Made by a program: the position numbers and the translations under genes. A stretch of 64,000 nucleotides of DNA, taken from the NCBI RefSeq assembly GCF_947242115.1, contig NC_074728.1, positions 18,801,542 to 18,865,541 on the forward strand. Direction: 5' to 3'. This DNA comes from Biomphalaria glabrata. Its lineage: Eukaryota; Mollusca; Gastropoda; Planorbidae. Below the pieces are notes generated by a model. That model did no database searches and was not told the DNA's origin. It saw nothing but the letters and a program-made list of their open reading frames with translations. Of the stretch, positions 1 to 20,765 are shown piece by piece. Each line of letters opens with the position of its first letter. Within the stretch, counting starts at the first letter, position 1.

Positions 1-1260
1 ACACTATTTTTACATTGACACATTCGCTTTCCTTATTACATTATAATTTCGTTTAATTGTTTACAAAACACACAGTGACTACATCGAAAGTAATGCGCAA
101 ATAAAGATCCGCGGGTCGCGGGTAACATATGTCTAGTAATTTATAAACAACAAAAACAATTAGATTATAAGCTAACGCTAGTAGTGTTATATTGAATATC
201 TTAATAGTATATAAAAATGAAATAGTACAGCATTTAATAAACTAAACCGTTTATATAAATTAAAAACAATATCAAAGAAATATTTAAAATAATATCATTT
301 AATCTAAAAAAATATAATATGATAATGTCAAAAACAATGCGAAATATTTATTTACGTGTCGGAGTTTATGAATAAATAAAATGTATAAAGTTTGTTTTGG
401 TAATTAGTTTATTTGTTCCGTAGATGTAAAACTTTAATGTACAAAATGATCCTAAACGTACTATTACCTACGCGAAGTAAAGTAATTCAAAAACATCTAC
501 CACTCCAGAAATGTGTAGATAAAACAAGTAATCCGTATTTTTAATTTCGGTTATAAATGGCCAGAAAATGCAAGAAGTAAATTGTTTCACAAACATTTTC
601 TCTTCATGTATGTTTTTATTTTTCCCCCCCCCCCTCCCCCACCTTCGCCACCTATTACCTTGTCTTATTTAAAACCAACCAACAAAGAATGTATATATCA
701 TTTATCATGTAAGCTGTCCTGGACGTCACAGTCCCAAGGAGGGGGTGGCGGGGGGGGGGTGCATACTTATATAAACTGTGTCCCTACTTGGAGTGAAACG
801 CCCAGTATGTATTACAGGAGTCCCGACGCAGAGCTGGACATTTTTATGTCACCAATATTACATTCTTAATGCGGGGATTTCCCTTTTTAACAAAAATAAT
901 TGTTTATGCATGTAGCTATTGAGCGAATTTATGAATGGACTCGACTTTGAAAAAGGTTTCCAGGATATAGTTTTGTCATCCTATGGCATGCAGTTTCACG
1001 AGAACCATGGGCTAAACAACACAGCCATTATTTTTCTCAGCTAAAATAGTAGCAATGTCTAAGACAAAAAAAGAACCAACTAGTTAGTTAGCTATGGGTA
1101 ATTAATTATTGTGTTTTGTATCGCCAAAGAAAAGAAAATGTACTTGACTGATATGGTGGTATAAGTTGAATTAGCCCCCCTTGTACTTTGTAGGTCGCCG
1201 CTATAAAGTTTGAATCTAACAATAGATAACTATAATAAAAAACGTCTATTTTCATAAGCG
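1..1260. other. AT-rich non-coding DNA
   Basis: I see no convincing gene. The segment is AT-rich, with a poly-C tract near 624-640 and a poly-G tract near 740-760. The 95-residue ORF across these tracts is proline/glycine homopolymer and has no domain. Confidence 0.6.
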
Positions 1261-1335
1261 ATTCGCTGGCACAGTGGCTAGTGTTTTGGCTTAGGAGATT
1301 TAAGAAGGCTTGAGCCTTCGTTCGAATTTAGGTCT
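1261..1335 (+). repeat. tRNA-like SINE head, degraded
   Basis: The stretch has a box-A-like GGCACAGTGGCTAGTG and a box-B-like GTTCGAATTT about 45 bp later, the layout of a tRNA-derived SINE promoter. It has no tRNA cloverleaf that I could complete. It is probably an old SINE. Confidence 0.35.
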
Positions 1336-1472
1336 TTCAATTTTATTTTTAAATGCATTTAAAAAGTGATCACGTCAACATTCACACAGATACTCCCCTA
1401 TTTCCCCATTCCTTTTACCAACTGGTTCGGGTAGGATCATTAGAATCAATTAAAGCAGCCTTCGTCTAAGAT

Positions 1473-1933
1473 TTAGTTTTACTGCACTGGGCCTGGCATT
1501 AGTTTTACTGCACTGGGCCTGGCTTAGTTTTACTGCACTGGGCCTAGAATTAGTTTTACTGCACTGGGCCTGGCGTTAGTTTTACTGCACTGGGCCTGGC
1601 GTTAGTTTTACTGCACTGGGCCTGGCGTTAGTTTTACTGCACTGGGCCTGGCGTTAGTTTTACTGCACTGGGCCTGGCGTTAGTTTTACTGCACTGGGCC
1701 TGGCGTTAGTTTTACTGCACTGGGCCTGGCGTTAGTTTTACTGCACTGGGCCTGGCGTTAGTTTTACTGCACTGGGCCTGGCGTTAGTTTTACTGCACTG
1801 GGCCTGGCGTTAGTTTTACTGCACTGGGCCTGGCGTTAGTTTTACTGCACTGGGCCTGGCGTTAGTTTTACTGCACTGGGCCTGGCGTTAGTTTTACTGC
1901 ACTGGGCCTGGCGTTAGTTTTACTGCACTGGGC
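1473..1933. repeat. 26-bp minisatellite, about 18 units
   Basis: Tandem units of about 26 bp are built on TTAGTTTTACTGCACTGGGC followed by CTGGCG. The first three units differ in length and sequence, and the rest are nearly identical. The pattern fits recent expansion from the right-hand part of the array. Confidence 0.95.
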
Positions 1934-2059
1934 GATATCTCAGGCTTCGATTCACAAAATTTTGCTGTGGACAAATTAAAAGGATTTAAATATCTCTGTG
2001 GCATTTTACGTCTAGAGGGACAATCTTTTCCTTTTGCAACTTCTCATGTGACTAAATAT

Positions 2060-2750
2060 TCCAATGCATGATAATCAGCTTGGCATCGGTAATCACCAGG
2101 CGCTGTTGCACTTTCACCCTTCTTTCTACTTCTGGTGTGTAAGCCATCTGCAACCCAGGACCCTTTCGTTATGCTTACTCTCCATGTGGATCTATCCAGT
2201 GCCTCTTTTTCCTAACTGTTGGTGTCGATTTTGAAGAGCTTCATGTCATGTTTGCAAACATCAGTTTAATAAGTGGGCGACCAGCGGCTCTCCTGCCTTC
2301 TATTAGATCACTATACAGAATGTCTTGAGGGAGTACACCTTGCGGCATTCTGTGAACATGACAAAACCAGCCAAGGCGTCTGCTGTTGATAACAGTGCGG
2401 ATGTCCTGGCACCCTGCTCTTCGCATCACTTCTTCATTGGTTATTTTTTCTTGCAAACCTAATTTTTAAAATCTGCCTTAAGCATCCTGCCAAGAGTAGG
2501 CTGACCATGTTTCACATCCGTTTAGCAAAGTGCTCATCACACAGGTCCGGTAGACATGGTGCCCATTGCCTTGGTTATTCCGTTGTAATGTCTTTATCCA
2601 GTGGCACTTCGTTGGAGATGATGGAGCCAAAAAAACAAAAATGGTCAACAATTTCCAGAGGTTGGCCGTTAATGGTCACGTGAGGTGCAGTGCTAGTATT
2701 TTGATCTTGCTTTCACTATTATATAAGCCAAATTACAGGCATGCAGAAGC
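2060..2750 (-). mobile_element. LINE ORF2 C-terminal fragment (family L-A)
   Basis: The minus strand encodes a broken non-LTR retrotransposon tail. About 2480-2600 reads like the post-RT segment with STLLNGCETWSAY. At 2241-2456 an open stretch contains ITNEEVMRRAGCQDI, RRLGWFCHVHRMP and GRRAAGRP, the usual C-terminal landmarks of such ORF2 proteins. The same protein tail occurs at 45734-46181, 17848-18178 and 9755-9866, so this is a dispersed family. The fragment has stops between its blocks and is dead. The clade was not determined. Confidence 0.8.
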
Positions 2751-2769
2751 TTGTCAAATCAAAACTTTC

Positions 2770-3070
2770 TTGAGTTTGATGGATGTAGTTTGCTTTAGTT
2801 TTTTTTTAATTGAAAATGGGGGTTTCAACCTTTACCCCCCCCCTCTCCCTGGCTTTGCTCATGAAATTTGGTGACTTTATCTTGCTTTAGTTAGTTTTTT
2901 TTTTATTATTGAAGAGGGGTTTTTTTAACCACAAAACCCGTTTGCATCTTTAAAATCTCCACTCCAATAAAAAAAAATTAAAGTAAAACATCAGTCACAC
3001 AATTCCAAGATTTCATTTCGGGTGGAGGGGGCTTGAACCCCGAAGCCTCCTCCCCCTTCCGACCATGCCT
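2770..3070 (+). mobile_element. Truncated 3' part of hAT-like element (family of 30621-32687)
   Basis: The stretch carries the alternating pattern of poly-T, GGGGGTTT and AAACCC blocks, and ends in a block resembling TTTCATTTCGGG...TTGAACCCC. The same order is found at the right end of the intact element at 30621-32687. The terminal inverted repeat itself is missing here, so this copy is a fragment. Confidence 0.55.
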
Positions 3071-3346
3071 AAATAGAAAGTACACAAAATAATTAACATG
3101 ATAAACACGACAGATTTAATAATTTTTTTTGAGGCTGCAAACATCTAACATGCACGATAATGGTCAAAAGATAATTTAAAATTAATTTAAAAATTGGTAA
3201 AAAAAAAAATGATTAGGCATCCAACATCAAAAGCTTGAGCAGACGCCTGACGTCTTTATTTCGAGCAGACGACACAAACAGGAAGTGCAATGAATGTGGA
3301 CATGCGCATTTCTGTCGTCATACAGCTGCTTGTAAAATTAACCGCC

Positions 3347-3354
3347 TATAAAAG
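3347..3354 (+). promoter_or_regulatory. Orphan TATA box candidate
   Basis: TATAAAAG sits in a GC-containing context, and a CRE-like TGACGTC lies about 100 bp upstream near 3247. No exon starts convincingly 30 bp downstream. It may be a promoter of a non-coding transcript or chance. Confidence 0.25.
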
Positions 3355-3602
3355 GCGCTTTCGCTTGTTAACCTTTGTTCACACCAGGCGAAGTTGAAGC
3401 AGAAAGATAAATAGTATGTGTTTGGCGTAGTCTGTCTCCCTTCTTTCAGTCTATGTAAACTGAGTCACACGTCATGCTAGACAATATCTAACAATAATCT
3501 ATTGACAATAAATGTTTTGACCCACGATTTTAGCCAAGCTTATAAACATGATTTAGACCTACGCAGTAGTCAGAACAGTTTCTATGTAAGCGGTTCTCTA
3601 GC

Positions 3603-3775
3603 CAGTGGTGTAGCTAGGGTGGGGGTCAAAATTTGGAAATGCCCCCACTTGAGGGGGCCCCCAAATGAGTGTTCGAAATGTGTTTTTGCATTAAATATTA
3701 AATATTACTTCATTATCTCATGCCACAATGTCGAATGTGTGTCGGCAACAGAGACGTAATAATGTAATCTGATTA
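3603..3775 (+). mobile_element. hAT-type terminal inverted repeat fragment
   Basis: It begins CAGTGGTGTAGCTAGG, the reverse complement (one difference) of the right end of the hAT copy ending at 41612. G/C runs follow, then AT-rich DNA. The other end was not found. Confidence 0.45.
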
Positions 3776-3899
3776 GATCTTTCCCAGACAGACAGAGGCA
3801 AGCTACAATAGGCCTAGAGTGACTAGAGTCCCAAGTGTCCTACACTCAGCTCCTAGTACAATTACAAATAAGAAGAATGTGGGTTTATAAATCGAAATC

Positions 3900-4055
3900 G
3901 ACCATTTAGTTTTAGTTGTTTAACCCGCTATAGGCCAACATCAGGCTGGTGGGAGCATATATATATGGGCCATATAAACCGTTGGCCATAGAAACAGATG
4001 ACCTTTACATCACCTGCCCTATAGATCTGAAAGGGGAACTTTATTTTTACTTATA
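3900..4055 (+). repeat. SINE-1 tail, degraded
   Basis: It matches the 3' half of SINE-1, including GTTGGCCATAGAAACAGATG, ACCTTTACATCA and GAAAGGGGAACTTTA. It lacks the tRNA-like head. Confidence 0.7.
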
Positions 4056-4079
4056 TAAAATATAAACTATTCCTTCACC

Positions 4080-4122
4080 TGTGTCTATGTCTGTTGGACC
4101 GTTAGGGCATCACACAGCCCAA

Positions 4123-4185
<63 letters not shown>

Positions 4186-4330
4186 GTTAGAGTCTATTCC
4201 ATAGACGTGAATCATCCATTACATACTGTTTTGCCATTGCTTCCTCTGTTTGCCTCTTATTCTTTCCCCTGGTACTGTTCCTTGCAGAAAAGTCTTTACT
4301 AGCCCTGGCGATCTTATTAAACGGCCTTAC
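4080..4330 (-). mobile_element. LINE tail fragment with (TC)n tract
   Basis: The block 4240-4330 resembles the C-terminal tail repeat found at 51324-51540 and 8885-9085, including the CCTGGTACTGTTCC block. A (TC)n microsatellite occupies about 4122-4182. No intact coding is left. Confidence 0.45.
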
Positions 4331-5594
4331 AGTTTTATTTTGTGTTCACCATGGGTTACAATCGTCATTGTGATCCTGCCTCGAACTTCTAAGTTTTTAA
4401 TGCGGTCTTTGTACGCGATCACATTTAAAAGCAGCACCAAAGTATAAAATCTATTGAGAGATGAAGGTATCAAAATTATGGTTAAATATAAATAAGATCC
4501 GACAAGGATTTTTAGCCACGGAACTCCGACCAAGCCTCTCTGAGTAATAAAAAGAAAAAAAAAAAACTCATCACGTTTAAGGCATTCTGTATGCGGAAAC
4601 TTCGAAAAGGGCCATAAGGGATTTGAAGCGTCTATGCGTCTGTTGACTGTTGGGAAGAATTTCTCCTAACAGACAGGCGTGGACCTGGAAATTGTCACCC
4701 TACGATCTCTTTCAAGGCTCCACAATGACAACGACTGTTACTTCGGTTACCTTGCGAACACATATGTAGCGCGCAGTTCTCTGGAACGGGACCTCTCACC
4801 AGAATCGGCCAAAGGATGTGATGATTACGGTTAATTTCTTCATATTCTCATTCGGTAAGAGTCCACAAAATCGTTAAAGGGCCGCCACTCTTACGCTCTT
4901 TTTATAACAACCCCCTTGTGCAACGGCGAGCCTGACTTGTTGTGCTGGGTCATCAGGCCTCTCTTTCATCCCCACCTGAGAGAGAGAGAAAAAACAACCT
5001 GAGGGGTCCCAAGTTTTCTCCTCGTTGTTTGCCTATCTACCTCGACTTACATATGTCTTGGCCGAGGTGTCTCAATGGAGTTTGAATCCACGGCTATACG
5101 AAACCATTTTTGGACTAAAACAGCTTTCATTATTGCCCTGAACTAATTGGCTCATTAATGTCTGCACAAGGTGTACACTATAATTGAGCACACTGCCATT
5201 GTATTGAAAACGTGAGCTAAACCAGATCCTCCTAATAATCTTATAGTGGCTTCAACAAATCTGATATGAGTTCTCCACTTCTAGACTAGAAGCAGCGATG
5301 AAAATTATGTCAGGGGACATCATCAATCATTTTGTAAAATAAAAGATGTCAGCGGCAGACAACTCCAGGACATTTAAAGGGATAATTAGAGGTATACCAA
5401 AATGACGGTTCTCACACTATGACGCACTTCCAGAAGTAAACATTATTCAAAATCATTCACCACTAACAATAAGCAATATAACAACTAAGCTTTTAGATCT
5501 CTCTCTCTCTTTCATTATTTGGCATGTAGCTTAACAATATAAAGGCTATTCTTGTGTGGCTCTAGAGTGGTGCCCACTAAGAGATGAAAAAATA
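4331..5594. other. Unannotated stretch
   Basis: I see no gene or named repeat. It contains a poly-A run near 4553-4566 and short (GA)n and (CT)n runs near 4980 and 5500. Confidence 0.5.
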
Positions 5595-5850
5595 AGACCT
5601 TGCGATCTATGGGTCAGATGATGTGAAGGTTATCTGTTTCTTTGGCCAACGGTTAAAGAGCAGGGTGTTATGTGGCTAGCACAATGACCAGCTGCCTTTA
5701 CCAATTAAAGTCAGGTACCCAATACAGTTGGGTGGACTCAGGGGTGACTAAAAATCCATGAATTCAAAATCCCAGTCTTCACTGAGATTCGAACACAGGA
5801 CCCCAGGTTCGGAAGCCAAGCGCTTAACCACTCAGCCACCGCGAGACCCT
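5595..5850 (-). repeat. SINE-1 copy
   Basis: This is a near full-length minus-strand copy of a tRNA-headed SINE. The right end is the head, with box B read as GGTTCGAATCC in better copies and box A read as GTGGCTGAGTGGTTAAGCG. The body contains the conserved TTAACCGTTGGCC and CAGATGACC motifs. At least ten copies or fragments lie in this window. Confidence 0.85.
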
Positions 5851-5920
5851 AAGAAATGAAAGGTTGGAAGAAAAAATCAAACATGGAAATCAGTGAAACA
5901 ATAAGCAACAACAGCAGAAG

Positions 5921-6786
5921 ATATACTAAGAACAGAGTCCGATGAGAGACGTATATACTAAGAACAGAGTCCGATGGGAGACGTATATACTAAGAACAGA
6001 GTCCGATGAGAGACGTATATACTAAGAACAGAGTCCGATGGGAGACGTATATACTAAGAACAGAGTCCGATGGGAGACGTATATACTAAGAACAGAGTCC
6101 GATGGGAGACGTATATACTAAGAACAGAGTCCGATGGGAGACGTATATACTAAGAACAGAGTCCGATGGGAGACGTATATACTAAGAACAGAGTCCGATG
6201 GGAGACGTATATACTAAGAACAGAGTCCGATGGGAGATGTATATACTAAGAACAGAGTCCGATGGGAGACGTATATACTAAGAACAGAGTCCGATGAGAG
6301 ACGTTTATGCTAAGAACAGAGTCCGATGGGAGACGTATATACTAAGAACAGAGTCCGATGAGAGACGTTTATGCTAAGAACAGAGTCCGATGAGAGACGT
6401 ATATACTAAGAACAGAGTCCGATGGGAGACGTATATACTAAGAACAGAGTCCGATGGGAGACGTATATACTAAGAACAGAGTCCGATGGGAGACGTATAT
6501 ACTAAGAACAGAGTCCGATGGGAGACGTATATACTAAGAACAGAGTCCGATGGGAGACGTATATACTAAGAACAGAGTCCGATGGGAGACGTATATACTA
6601 AGAACAGAGTCCGATGGGAGACGTATATACTAAGAACAGAGTCCGATGAGAGACGTTTATGCTAAGAACAGAGTCCGATGAGAGACGTATATACTAAGAA
6701 CAGAGTCCGATGGGAGACGTATATACTAAGAACAGAGTCCGATGAGAGACGTATATGCTAAGAACAGAGTCCGATGGGAGACGTAT
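5921..6786. repeat. 32-bp minisatellite, about 27 units
   Basis: Units of 32 bp are built on ATATACTAAGAACAGAGTCC plus GATGGGAGACGT. Two variants recur, GATGAGAGACGTTTATGC and GATGGGAGACGTATATAC. The first is interspersed, which indicates shuffling by unequal exchange. No coding sense was found. Confidence 0.95.
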
Positions 6787-6879
6787 TGTTGAGGCCGTAT
6801 GTTCAACTGGGAATGAAGTAGATTAAGTACGTTTCTAAACGTGGCGGCAATCCGAAACTCATTTTGCAGTTAACAAAGT

Positions 6880-7170
6880 GTCTATGATGTGGATGTATTT
6901 AGTGCCATGGCAGTAATTGTGATGTCATTTAGTTTCGTTCAGTAATTGTCAACTGATTGTTATGTCATTTAGTGTCATGACAATAATTGTGATGCCATTA
7001 ATTGTCATGGCAGTAATTGCGGTTTCACTTATTGTCATGGGCAGTAATTGTCATTTCGTTTGTAATGTTGATGTCACTTAGTGTCATGGTTGCGAATGTG
7101 ATGTAATTTCGTGTCATTGTATTAAATGTCCTGTTGGTTAGTGTCATGACAGTAATTGTCATGTCTGATA
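6880..7170. repeat. Degenerate 30-bp tandem repeat
   Basis: About nine diverged units share ATTGTGATGTCATTTAGTGT and CATGGCAGTAATT. Divergence is much greater than in the neighbouring 32-bp array, so this array is older. Confidence 0.7.
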
Positions 7171-7731
7171 CCAAAGTATATCTCAATCAAATACACACCA
7201 TGATTACTTTAAAGAAAAAATTGTTTTTTTTTGTTTTTTTAAACCCAGCACAGACCAACATCTTCCTTATTATTTTATTATTTATGATTATTATTTGATC
7301 CTTATTATTTCACCCCACCTCCTCATCCCTTTCTTTTCAAATGTTAAGTACTTAAAAAAATTCGTAGCTAGACTTTAAGACTCCAGCCCGACTTAAAAAC
7401 AAAAATCCACGAAACAAACATGGCTATTTTTTTTTTAAAACCACCTAAACAAGACGGTCCCCCACCCGCCCCTATTTTTTTTCTACTAGTTTTGAGTCCC
7501 CCATTGAGATGTTAGTCTGTTGTAGTTCGGCACAGAATGACAAGTTCTGAATGCATAATGTGCTCCGACATCTCTCTTGAGCATATCTTTGTTGAACAGG
7601 GAAACGTGACATCAACAAGTACATGAGGGTTCTGAGAGGCAGCTTGTATGCAGCCCGAGAATATAGGAATAGTGTCAGGCCCTAGAGAGGAAATCGTTAT
7701 CCTTAATACACAGGTATAGGGTATATTGGCG
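7171..7731. other. Unannotated low-complexity stretch
   Basis: It holds poly-T, TTATTATT and C-rich runs. A short reading near 7560-7670 (SLEHIF) faintly resembles a LINE zinc-knuckle tail but is too short to call. Confidence 0.45.
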
Positions 7732-8045
7732 GAGGGCCGGTCCTCACGATTGCGGAGCCCTAGGCGAAACTGCCCAGTCTGGGTGGAGATAAACAGAATG
7801 TCTAAATTAAGATTTTGTATTGGAAAATAGATTCGTCTTTGCAGTACATTTTTATTAAATTAAAAGCTGGCAAAGCCGTTATTTATTATCGCGCGTGGGA
7901 TTGGCAGTCCAAAATGACAATTTTGTCTATTTTTCAGGAGATTTTAATAATTTCGGTTATAATGTCTTAATTTAATAATTTACACCTAGAATTAGAGCGG
8001 AGCCCACTACGGGCGCATGAGTTGCGGTGGGGTAGGGCGGCCCTG
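7732..8045 (-). mobile_element. Non-autonomous hAT-like element, 314 bp, 8-bp target duplication
   Basis: The ends AGGGCCGGTC and GGCGGCCCTG are inverted repeats like those of the 704-bp element at 48149-48852. They are flanked by TATTGGCG on the left and TAGTGGCG on the right, a 7-of-8 match expected for a hAT target duplication. The reverse complement shares TTAGGTGTAAATTATTAAA-type internal sequence with the larger copy. It has no coding capacity. Confidence 0.8.
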
Positions 8046-8339
8046 TAGTGGCGAGTCGAGAGACTGTCATCAGTATCATCGGAAGTAATTCCCGAGAAAA
8101 TGGAGTGACGTATAGTTATTTATTTATTGTATGTTTTAAAGTTGGTAGATAGTTCGAATCCCTACGAAGACTGGTTGTTGTTTTTAAGTGGCCTACGCAC
8201 GAAGATTAAAACATTATTGGTCTGTCAGTCTGTCTGTCAAGTTTGAATCTCATTAGCTAAAGGCATATTCCGATTTAACCATCAGCTCTATTTCAAGATA
8301 GATGCAGACAATATTTCCTACTTATGAAAGCGTATCCTG
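8046..8339. other. Unannotated stretch
   Basis: I see no gene. (GTCT)n-like runs lie near 8222-8237. Confidence 0.4.
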
Positions 8340-8570
8340 ACGTTACTTCGAAACAGAAGATAACTGCGTCCTATGTTTATTCATGTGTCAATCTAATACA
8401 TGTTAATCTTAGACTTAAACTCTTCTACGTTGTTGGTTTTCCTGGCTGATACATGCAATCCATTCCATTCTCTAATGACACCAAGGAGGAAAGGGCATGA
8501 ATTTGTCCTACCAATTGAATATGAAATGTGCGTTTATCCACATATGAATACAAGTGTTTAAATATTTGAA
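8340..8570. repeat. Interspersed repeat pair (partner at 58425-58650)
   Basis: It shares GTTGGTTTTCCTGGCTGAT and CCATTCCAT blocks with 58425-58650. It is probably the end of a LINE. No protein frame survives. Confidence 0.55.
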
Positions 8571-8714
8571 AGTGTTTTTATAGTTAGTAATACTGCATAA
8601 GGAAGGTTTACTAGTAATTTGTTTTAAGTTAAAAATATAATACTGTGATATATTAGATTCGGCTTAAAATTGTTTGTTTGCTTTCATTTTTGTGTTGACA
8701 TGCTTCGGGTTTTC

Positions 8715-8835
8715 CCTCAGATTATTACATCCTAGTCCAAACCTTCCTCAGGTTAACAGGGATAGGAGTTGGCAGGATTCGGATATTGGAACACCGAGAT
8801 GACAGTCCAAAGCGCATACCATACGACTAGGCATC
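8715..8835 (-). repeat. SINE-2 fragment
   Basis: It matches the SINE-2 consensus seen at 39520-39708: TAGTCCAAACCTTCCTCAGG, then a GGCAGG...TTCG box-B region, then GACAGTCCA and CGCATACCATACGAC at the head. Confidence 0.6.
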
Positions 8836-8884
8836 TATGCATTTATATGGTATGGATACTATATAGGCCTATACATTATTTCAC

Positions 8885-9085
8885 CTTCCTTCACCTATCC
8901 CTTAGTCTGTTAAATCTTGGGGCACTGCACATGATCTTTCGACCGTCTTTCTCCATTCCTATATGTCTTTTGCCTTGAATAAAATATATTGCAATGACAG
9001 GCTCGTCCATTCTTTTATGCAGTCTTCCCATCGCTTTCTTTGTCTGCCTCGCCTTCTTTTTCCTGGTTATGTTTCTTAACAAATT
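8885..9085 (-). mobile_element. LINE C-terminal tail (family L-B), degraded
   Basis: It shares GGGGCACTGCACATGATC and CATCGCTTTCTTTGTCTGCC blocks with 51324-51540 and, inverted, 12015-12165. Better copies encode a basic tail ending in REEW...VVPQ, typical of an ORF2 C-terminus. Confidence 0.65.
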
Positions 9086-9437
9086 TTTTTTTTGCGAGCA
9101 ATCACGACATTTTTAACACAATTTAAAAGAAAATTCATATTAATACTAAACTACGTATTTCAATCAAAATGTGTCTATGACTAACGTAGCGTGTGAGTAC
9201 AAGTGACCCATAGGAGCCACCTATGAGTTTGTGTACAACATGAACGTCTTTATTATAGGATTTTGGGGGTTTCTTGTCAAACAACTTTTCTGTTTTCAGG
9301 ACTTATCACGGCACGCCTAACTGAGCACGTCTTCTGACTGACATCTACATTTGTCACTGGACACGTTGTCTTGTTCTGCACTTTTGAGTTGAAAAAAAAA
9401 AAGCAAAACCATAAAAACTCTGGTTCTATAGATCTAG

Positions 9438-9670
9438 TTGGGGCGTGGTGGCCGAGTCGTCAAGGGGTTGGCTTCTTAAGTGCCTCGGGCTCGAATCCTG
9501 GATTTTTTAACTTCGGAATTTAATTTTTAAAAAAATACAACTGAGTCCTCCCAACTCTAAAGGGTACCTTACATAGGTTGGGGAAAGTAGGTTAATTGTG
9601 CTAGCCACATATAAGGTTAATCTCTGAGATTAGTGATGAGTGCAGTATTAAGCGTGGCTACGCAGCCCCA
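9438..9670 (+). repeat. SINE-1 copy
   Basis: The head reads GTGGCCGAGTCGTCAAGGGG and CTCGAATCCTGG as box A and box B. The body then contains the CCCAACTCTAAAGGGTACC motif and is truncated at its 3' end. Confidence 0.75.
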
Positions 9671-9754
9671 GCTGCGACCTACATATTTGGCCACAAAACA
9701 TAATTGTAAATGTTCATTATAGATCATAAAGTCTGAAAAGGGCAACTAATTACT

Positions 9755-9866
9755 ACAGATTACAGATGCCCAACCGGTGACCGCAGCTGTGTATCAAGGA
9801 TTGGCCTTTTTAGTCACACAAGAAGTTTCAAAGGGAAAAGATGATGTCTCGAGACCTAAAATGTCA
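9755..9866 (+). mobile_element. LINE L-A extreme tail
   Basis: Short copy of the zinc-finger tail also seen at 46060-46181, with the CGCAGCTGTGTATCAAGGAT block and the GGGAAAAGAT block. It is 5'-truncated. Confidence 0.75.
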
Positions 9867-10149
9867 CACTCTGTTTTAACTTTTGATCTTTTTTTTTCAA
9901 AGTCGTCTACAACGCCGAATATTCTTCTTACAAAAGCAGCCATGAATGTGTAGCAGCTGAAAATCTAAATATGTGTGAAAGAGAAATAGGGAGTTCACCT
10001 GCCTGGAAGTCCCACTGAGAGCAGCAGAGTACTGAAACTGAAACTAGTAAGTTCTAAAAAGGTCAGCATTGGTGCCCTACAGAAGCCTCCACGTAATTTT
10101 AACATTGAAACAGGAAAATATATATAAAAAAATCATTTTGTACGAAAAA
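9867..10149. other. Unannotated stretch
   Basis: I see no gene in this 280-bp stretch. Confidence 0.4.
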
Positions 10150-10715
10150 ACAAAACAAAGCTTATCTAAAGTGGAAGAACGCCGCTCTTAAAACTATATG
10201 TATCAATAATGTAGAAGTTATTTCCCTTATTCGATACCAAACAAAATAATTAATTACCAATAATTAATTGACTAAATGAGTATTTTTGTATACTGATTCT
10301 TGTTTTTAGGTACACTAAATAACTGGACTCGATGACAACTCTTATTATAGATTATTATATAAATAACTATTTAAATTATTAACTTGATCGGAGAATTCTT
10401 AAGTGAGAAATAGCGTTAACAATTTTTTTTAAGGGAACTAAACCCAACAATTTTAGTCAAATCTGCGAATACTGAATTATTAGTTCCCTTTGTTGCAATT
10501 AAACAAAATAATGAATTACCAGAAATTAATTGTTACATTCCATAGTGTTTTTTATTATTATTGATTCATGTCTTGTCTATGTCAATGAATAATTGTGCAA
10601 AGTTTCAGCTTGATCAGAAAATGGGTGTGGGAGAAATAACGTGTACACACTTTTTACCTGACAAGCAGACAGACAGAGTGGGTTGATATAAGCTGTATAA
10701 AAAAGTGCAGATTCT
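10150..10715. repeat. MITE-like repeat M1 (AGCTTATATCAACTC ends), two diverged halves
   Basis: It ends in GACAGACAGAGTGGGTTGATATAAGCT and contains the motif CATGTCTTGTCTATG followed by AATAATTGTGCAAAGTTTCA. The same body recurs at 13370-13745, 21480-21715, 34924-35406 and 35870-36235. The best-preserved copy (34924-35406) has matching inverted ends. Confidence 0.6.
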
Positions 10716-10799
10716 ACATATAAAGCGCTATACCGCAAAGACATTAAATAAGCTTTAGAATGTAAACACTAAAACCTTTGAAATATTAGAAATAAAAAT

Positions 10800-10805
10800 T
10801 TTATT
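10800..10805 (-). terminator. Poly(A) signal of the VWD-C8 gene
   Basis: AATAAA on the minus strand lies about 128 bp beyond the stop codon at 10933-10935 and gives a 3' UTR of roughly 150 bp. Confidence 0.65.
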
Positions 10806-10932
10806 ACTAATGAAGAGAAAATAGCATTTCAAGGATAAGGCATATTTTTTTTAAAAGCAATTACATTTAATACAGTATCATTTTCATAGGACCCAGTTTC
10901 CCATTGACACCCTTTCCTAGCGATGGAGTAGT

Positions 10933-20256
<9,324 letters not shown>

Positions 20257-20439
20257 TTTCGGTTGAGTAAGAGACCTGTAAACGAAAGATACAGTACAGA
20301 AGTAGTGAACTTTTTTCTGAGAATCATCAGTTTCATACATTCTTGTTAGTTACGGTATTATGCGGTGATAATCTTACTTAACATGCTACACGAGAGTTGT
20401 AACTTGACAAACAATGAAACACCACAATGGTCAGTGGTC

Positions 20440-20765
20440 ACATCTCCTTCAGTGGCGAAGGGACTCATTGAAATATATGAAAACCTAGACATTAACAATG
20501 TCGGAACAATGTCGCCCACACAGCTGCGCCGACCCCTCTCACACCCAAAACCTCTTCTCAATTTGTGATCAGGAGCGTCGTTTGATCTACAAGCTGCCTA
20601 CATGTCAGGAGCACAAGATTTTTCCTAAGGGCTGACTCCCCGAAGCCTTTGGGTATATCTTCAAGGCTGCAGAGGTTTGTGCTGACGAGAACTCCTGGCC
20701 GAAGTGTACTGGTGTAGCCGCCTGTTGTTCGTCTTTGCACCTTCTCTTGTCAGTGATAACAGTTC
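20440..20765 (+). repeat. Interspersed repeat R3
   Basis: It shares ATGTCGCCCACACAGC, CTGACTCCCCGAAGCCTTTG and GGGTATA...CAAGGCTGCAG blocks with copies at 11790, 23010, 47128 and 58838. Its class is unknown. Confidence 0.65.

Noticed and set aside
9438-9510. tRNA gene
   Set aside because: Box A and box B are present, but it is the head of SINE-1, repeated many times, and does not fold into a complete tRNA.
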